Source: Bacteroidales bacterium UBA4353 (lineage in GTDB: Bacteria; Bacteroidota; Bacteroidia; Bacteroidales; Paludibacteraceae). Taken from it: a stretch of 7,637 nt of DNA. Positions 6,280-7,637 of this stretch are shown here, one piece after another (positions within the stretch are counted from its first letter, which is position 1; the number at the start of each line of letters is the position of its first letter). The notes under the pieces are model-generated. The model ran no database searches and was not told where the DNA came from. It was given only the letters and a program-made list of their open reading frames with translations. The DNA lies in contig DGSV01000035.1 in the NCBI GenBank assembly GCA_002394025.1, positions 1-7,637 on the forward strand, given 5' to 3'. Made by a program: the position numbers and the translations under genes.

Positions 6280-7500
6280 ATGGACAGAAGAGTAGTAATC
6301 ACCGGCATGGGAATATGGTCCACGCTGGGTCATAATCTTGACGAGGTTTGCCAGTCGCTCTATAACGGCGTGTCAGGCATCATATACGATGAAGAACGTA
6401 AGGCCATGGGCTTCCGTTCGGCGCTCACAGCCAAACTCGATGAACCGGACCTCAAGAAGGTTCTCTCACGCTCGCAGCGAGCCTTTATGCCACAACAAGC
6501 CAAATTCGCCTACGCGGCAACAGCACAAGCCATAGAAATGGCACGACTCGACCAAGACTACATTGACGCCCATGAAGTGGGACTCATCTATGGCGGCGAC
6601 AGCAGCGCAGACCCAACGGTACGCGCGGTAGATACTATGCGAGAGAAAAAAGATACCACACTATGCGGTTCAGGAGCTATATTCCAGTCAATGAACTCAA
6701 CGGTGACCATGAACCTCGGATGCATATACCACCTCAAAGGTATCAACATGACCGTGTCGGCAGCATGCGCATCAGGCTCGCACGCAATAGGTCTTGGAAC
6801 ACTGCTGATACGTAACGGACTGCAAGACATCGTGATATGCGGCGGAGCACAAGAAGTCAACCCATTCTCAATAGGCTCATTCGACGGAATATCAGCATTC
6901 TCAACACGCGAGAGCGAACCCACAAAAGCATCACGACCCTTCGATAGAGACAGAGACGGATTAGTGCCGGGAGGCGGGGCGGCAACGGTAATCATAGAAA
7001 GCTATGAATCAGCCGTAAAACGTGGAGCACCGATACTTGCAGAAGTAATGGCTTACGGATTCTCAAGCAACGGAGACCACATCAGCTCACCAAACGTGGC
7101 AGGACCGACACGTTCATTGGAACTGGCTCTCAAAAATGGAGGCATTGACATTAGACAGATAGGATACGTCAACGCACATGCCACATCAACACATATCGGA
7201 GATACCAACGAAGCAAAAGCAATATACAATATCTTCGGTGACCAACATGTTCCGGTAACATCCACAAAATCACAGACAGGACATGAAATGTGGATGGCAG
7301 GCTCGTCAGAAGTCATATATTCCATGCTGATGATGAAGAACAACTTCGTAGCAGCAAACCTAAACTTCGAAAACCCCGACGAAGACAGCGCAAAACTATT
7401 CATTCCCGGCAAACGTATCGACCACCATTTCGATATGTTCCTATCCAACAGTTTCGGCTTCGGAGGCACCAACTCAACGCTCATCATCAAAAACCTGTAA
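6280..7500 (+). CDS. beta-ketoacyl-ACP synthase, FabB/KAS I-like
   Basis: A 406-residue thiolase-fold condensing enzyme that would catalyse decarboxylative Claisen condensation of malonyl-ACP with an acyl chain in the cytoplasm. The catalytic set is complete: Cys163 in SAACASGSHAIG, His300 in NAHATSTHIGDTNE, and Lys330 and His335 in KSQTGHEMWMAGSSE. The N-terminal RRVVITGMGIWSTLG and C-terminal SNSFGFGGTNSTL are classic KAS motifs. The region after His335 (EVIYSMLMMKNNFVAANLNFENPDEDSAKL) resembles FabB rather than FabF, and the length fits. MWMAG replaces the usual LLGAAG after the second His. It follows the TetR gene by 3 bp and probably shares its transcript. No ACP, dehydratase or reductase lies in the window, so it may be a housekeeping FabB, or a condensing enzyme of a specialised aryl-polyene-like pathway whose other genes lie elsewhere. 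I leave the symbol blank for that reason. Confidence 0.92.
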   Translation: MDRRVVITGMGIWSTLGHNLDEVCQSLYNGVSGIIYDEERKAMGFRSALTAKLDEPDLKKVLSRSQRAFMPQQAKFAYAATAQAIEMARLDQDYIDAHEVGLIYGGDSSADPTVRAVDTMREKKDTTLCGSGAIFQSMNSTVTMNLGCIYHLKGINMTVSAACASGSHAIGLGTLLIRNGLQDIVICGGAQEVNPFSIGSFDGISAFSTRESEPTKASRPFDRDRDGLVPGGGAATVIIESYESAVKRGAPILAEVMAYGFSSNGDHISSPNVAGPTRSLELALKNGGIDIRQIGYVNAHATSTHIGDTNEAKAIYNIFGDQHVPVTSTKSQTGHEMWMAGSSEVIYSMLMMKNNFVAANLNFENPDEDSAKLFIPGKRIDHHFDMFLSNSFGFGGTNSTLIIKNL

Positions 7501-7505
7501 GAGCA

Positions 7506-7534
7506 TATTTGACAATTTACTATTTGACAATTTA
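7506..7534. repeat. 14-bp direct repeat after the KAS gene
   Basis: TATTTGACAATTTA occurs at 7506-7519 and again at 7521-7534, with a period of 15 bp. A further short repetition (CATTGAG, CTATTGAG) follows at 7541-7555. GACAATTTATTGTC (7526-7539) is also a small palindrome, but no T run follows, so I do not call a terminator. Confidence 0.75.
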
Positions 7535-7582
7535 TTGTCTCATTGAGCTATTGAGTAATTTGTAAGTACGGACACGCCGCTA

Positions 7583-7637
7583 CCGAGTCAAAAACTCCTC
7601 CCCTGCCGAAGGGCAATCCGAGTCAAAAACTCCTCCC
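7583..7637. repeat. 35-bp-period repeat running off the right edge
   Basis: CCGAGTCAAAAACTCCTCCC occurs at 7583-7602 and 7618-7637, perfectly repeated over 20 bp. The 15-bp spacer at 7603-7617 contains a small hairpin (TGCC-GAAG-GGCA). The repeat itself contains GAGT...ACTC, another small stem. The second copy ends exactly at the window edge, so the array may be longer. Confidence 0.8.

Noticed and set aside
7053..7490. 145-codon minus-strand ORF inside the KAS gene
   Set aside because: It is fully antisense to a gene with complete catalytic motifs; it has no family features and no promoter.
7526..7539. terminator of the KAS gene
   Set aside because: The GACAA/TTGTC stem is only 5 bp, AT-rich, and not followed by a T run.
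7583..7637. CRISPR array
   Set aside because: The repeat is 20 bp with a 15-bp spacer, only two copies are visible, and no cas genes are present. Both lengths are shorter than those of normal CRISPR units.

Overview
The window looks like chromosomal DNA of a Bacteroidales bacterium, plausibly Muribaculaceae-like, though family level is a guess. Evidence: start codons lie behind A-rich leaders with no Shine-Dalgarno; two intergenic regions carry the Bacteroidetes -7 promoter box TAnnTTTG; three genes encode short lipoproteins with the lipobox Cys at residue 20; and the topoisomerase IV subunit is of the Bacteroidetes type. All intact genes are on the + strand.

Left part (1-4310): the 3' nine-tenths or so of a type IIA topoisomerase ATPase/TOPRIM subunit (parE-like), cut by the window edge, is followed after 19 bp by a small lipocalin-like lipoprotein. 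Next comes a 100-bp gap largely filled by a 9-bp tandem repeat, then a polytopic GT-C glycosyltransferase and a GtrA-family membrane protein that share an ATGA stop/start overlap. These last two fit a polyprenyl-phosphate-sugar flipping and transfer module for envelope glycan modification.

Middle (4311-5390): a 13-bp perfect inverted repeat overlaps an excellent Bacteroidetes promoter. It drives two small, probably highly expressed lipoproteins (one an Ala/Lys/Glu-rich helix, one acidic and of unknown family), ending at a clear intrinsic terminator.

Right part (5391-7637): a 332-bp non-coding stretch holds that terminator, a start-less minus-strand ORF remnant with an antitoxin-like C-terminus, and a promoter with near-palindromic candidate operators. 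This leads into a two-gene unit: a TetR regulator (GTG start) and, 3 bp later, a FabB/KAS I-like beta-ketoacyl-ACP synthase with an intact Cys-His-His catalytic set. The pair suggests acyl-responsive control of a fatty-acid or polyketide-like step. After it come AT-rich short direct repeats and the beginning of a 35-bp-period repeat that runs off the right edge.

I see no phage, transposase, CRISPR-Cas, tRNA or rRNA. No clearly new multi-gene system is evident. The most interesting signals are the promoter inside a hairpin, the in-frame 9-bp repeat, the ORF remnant and the palindromes at the tetR promoter.
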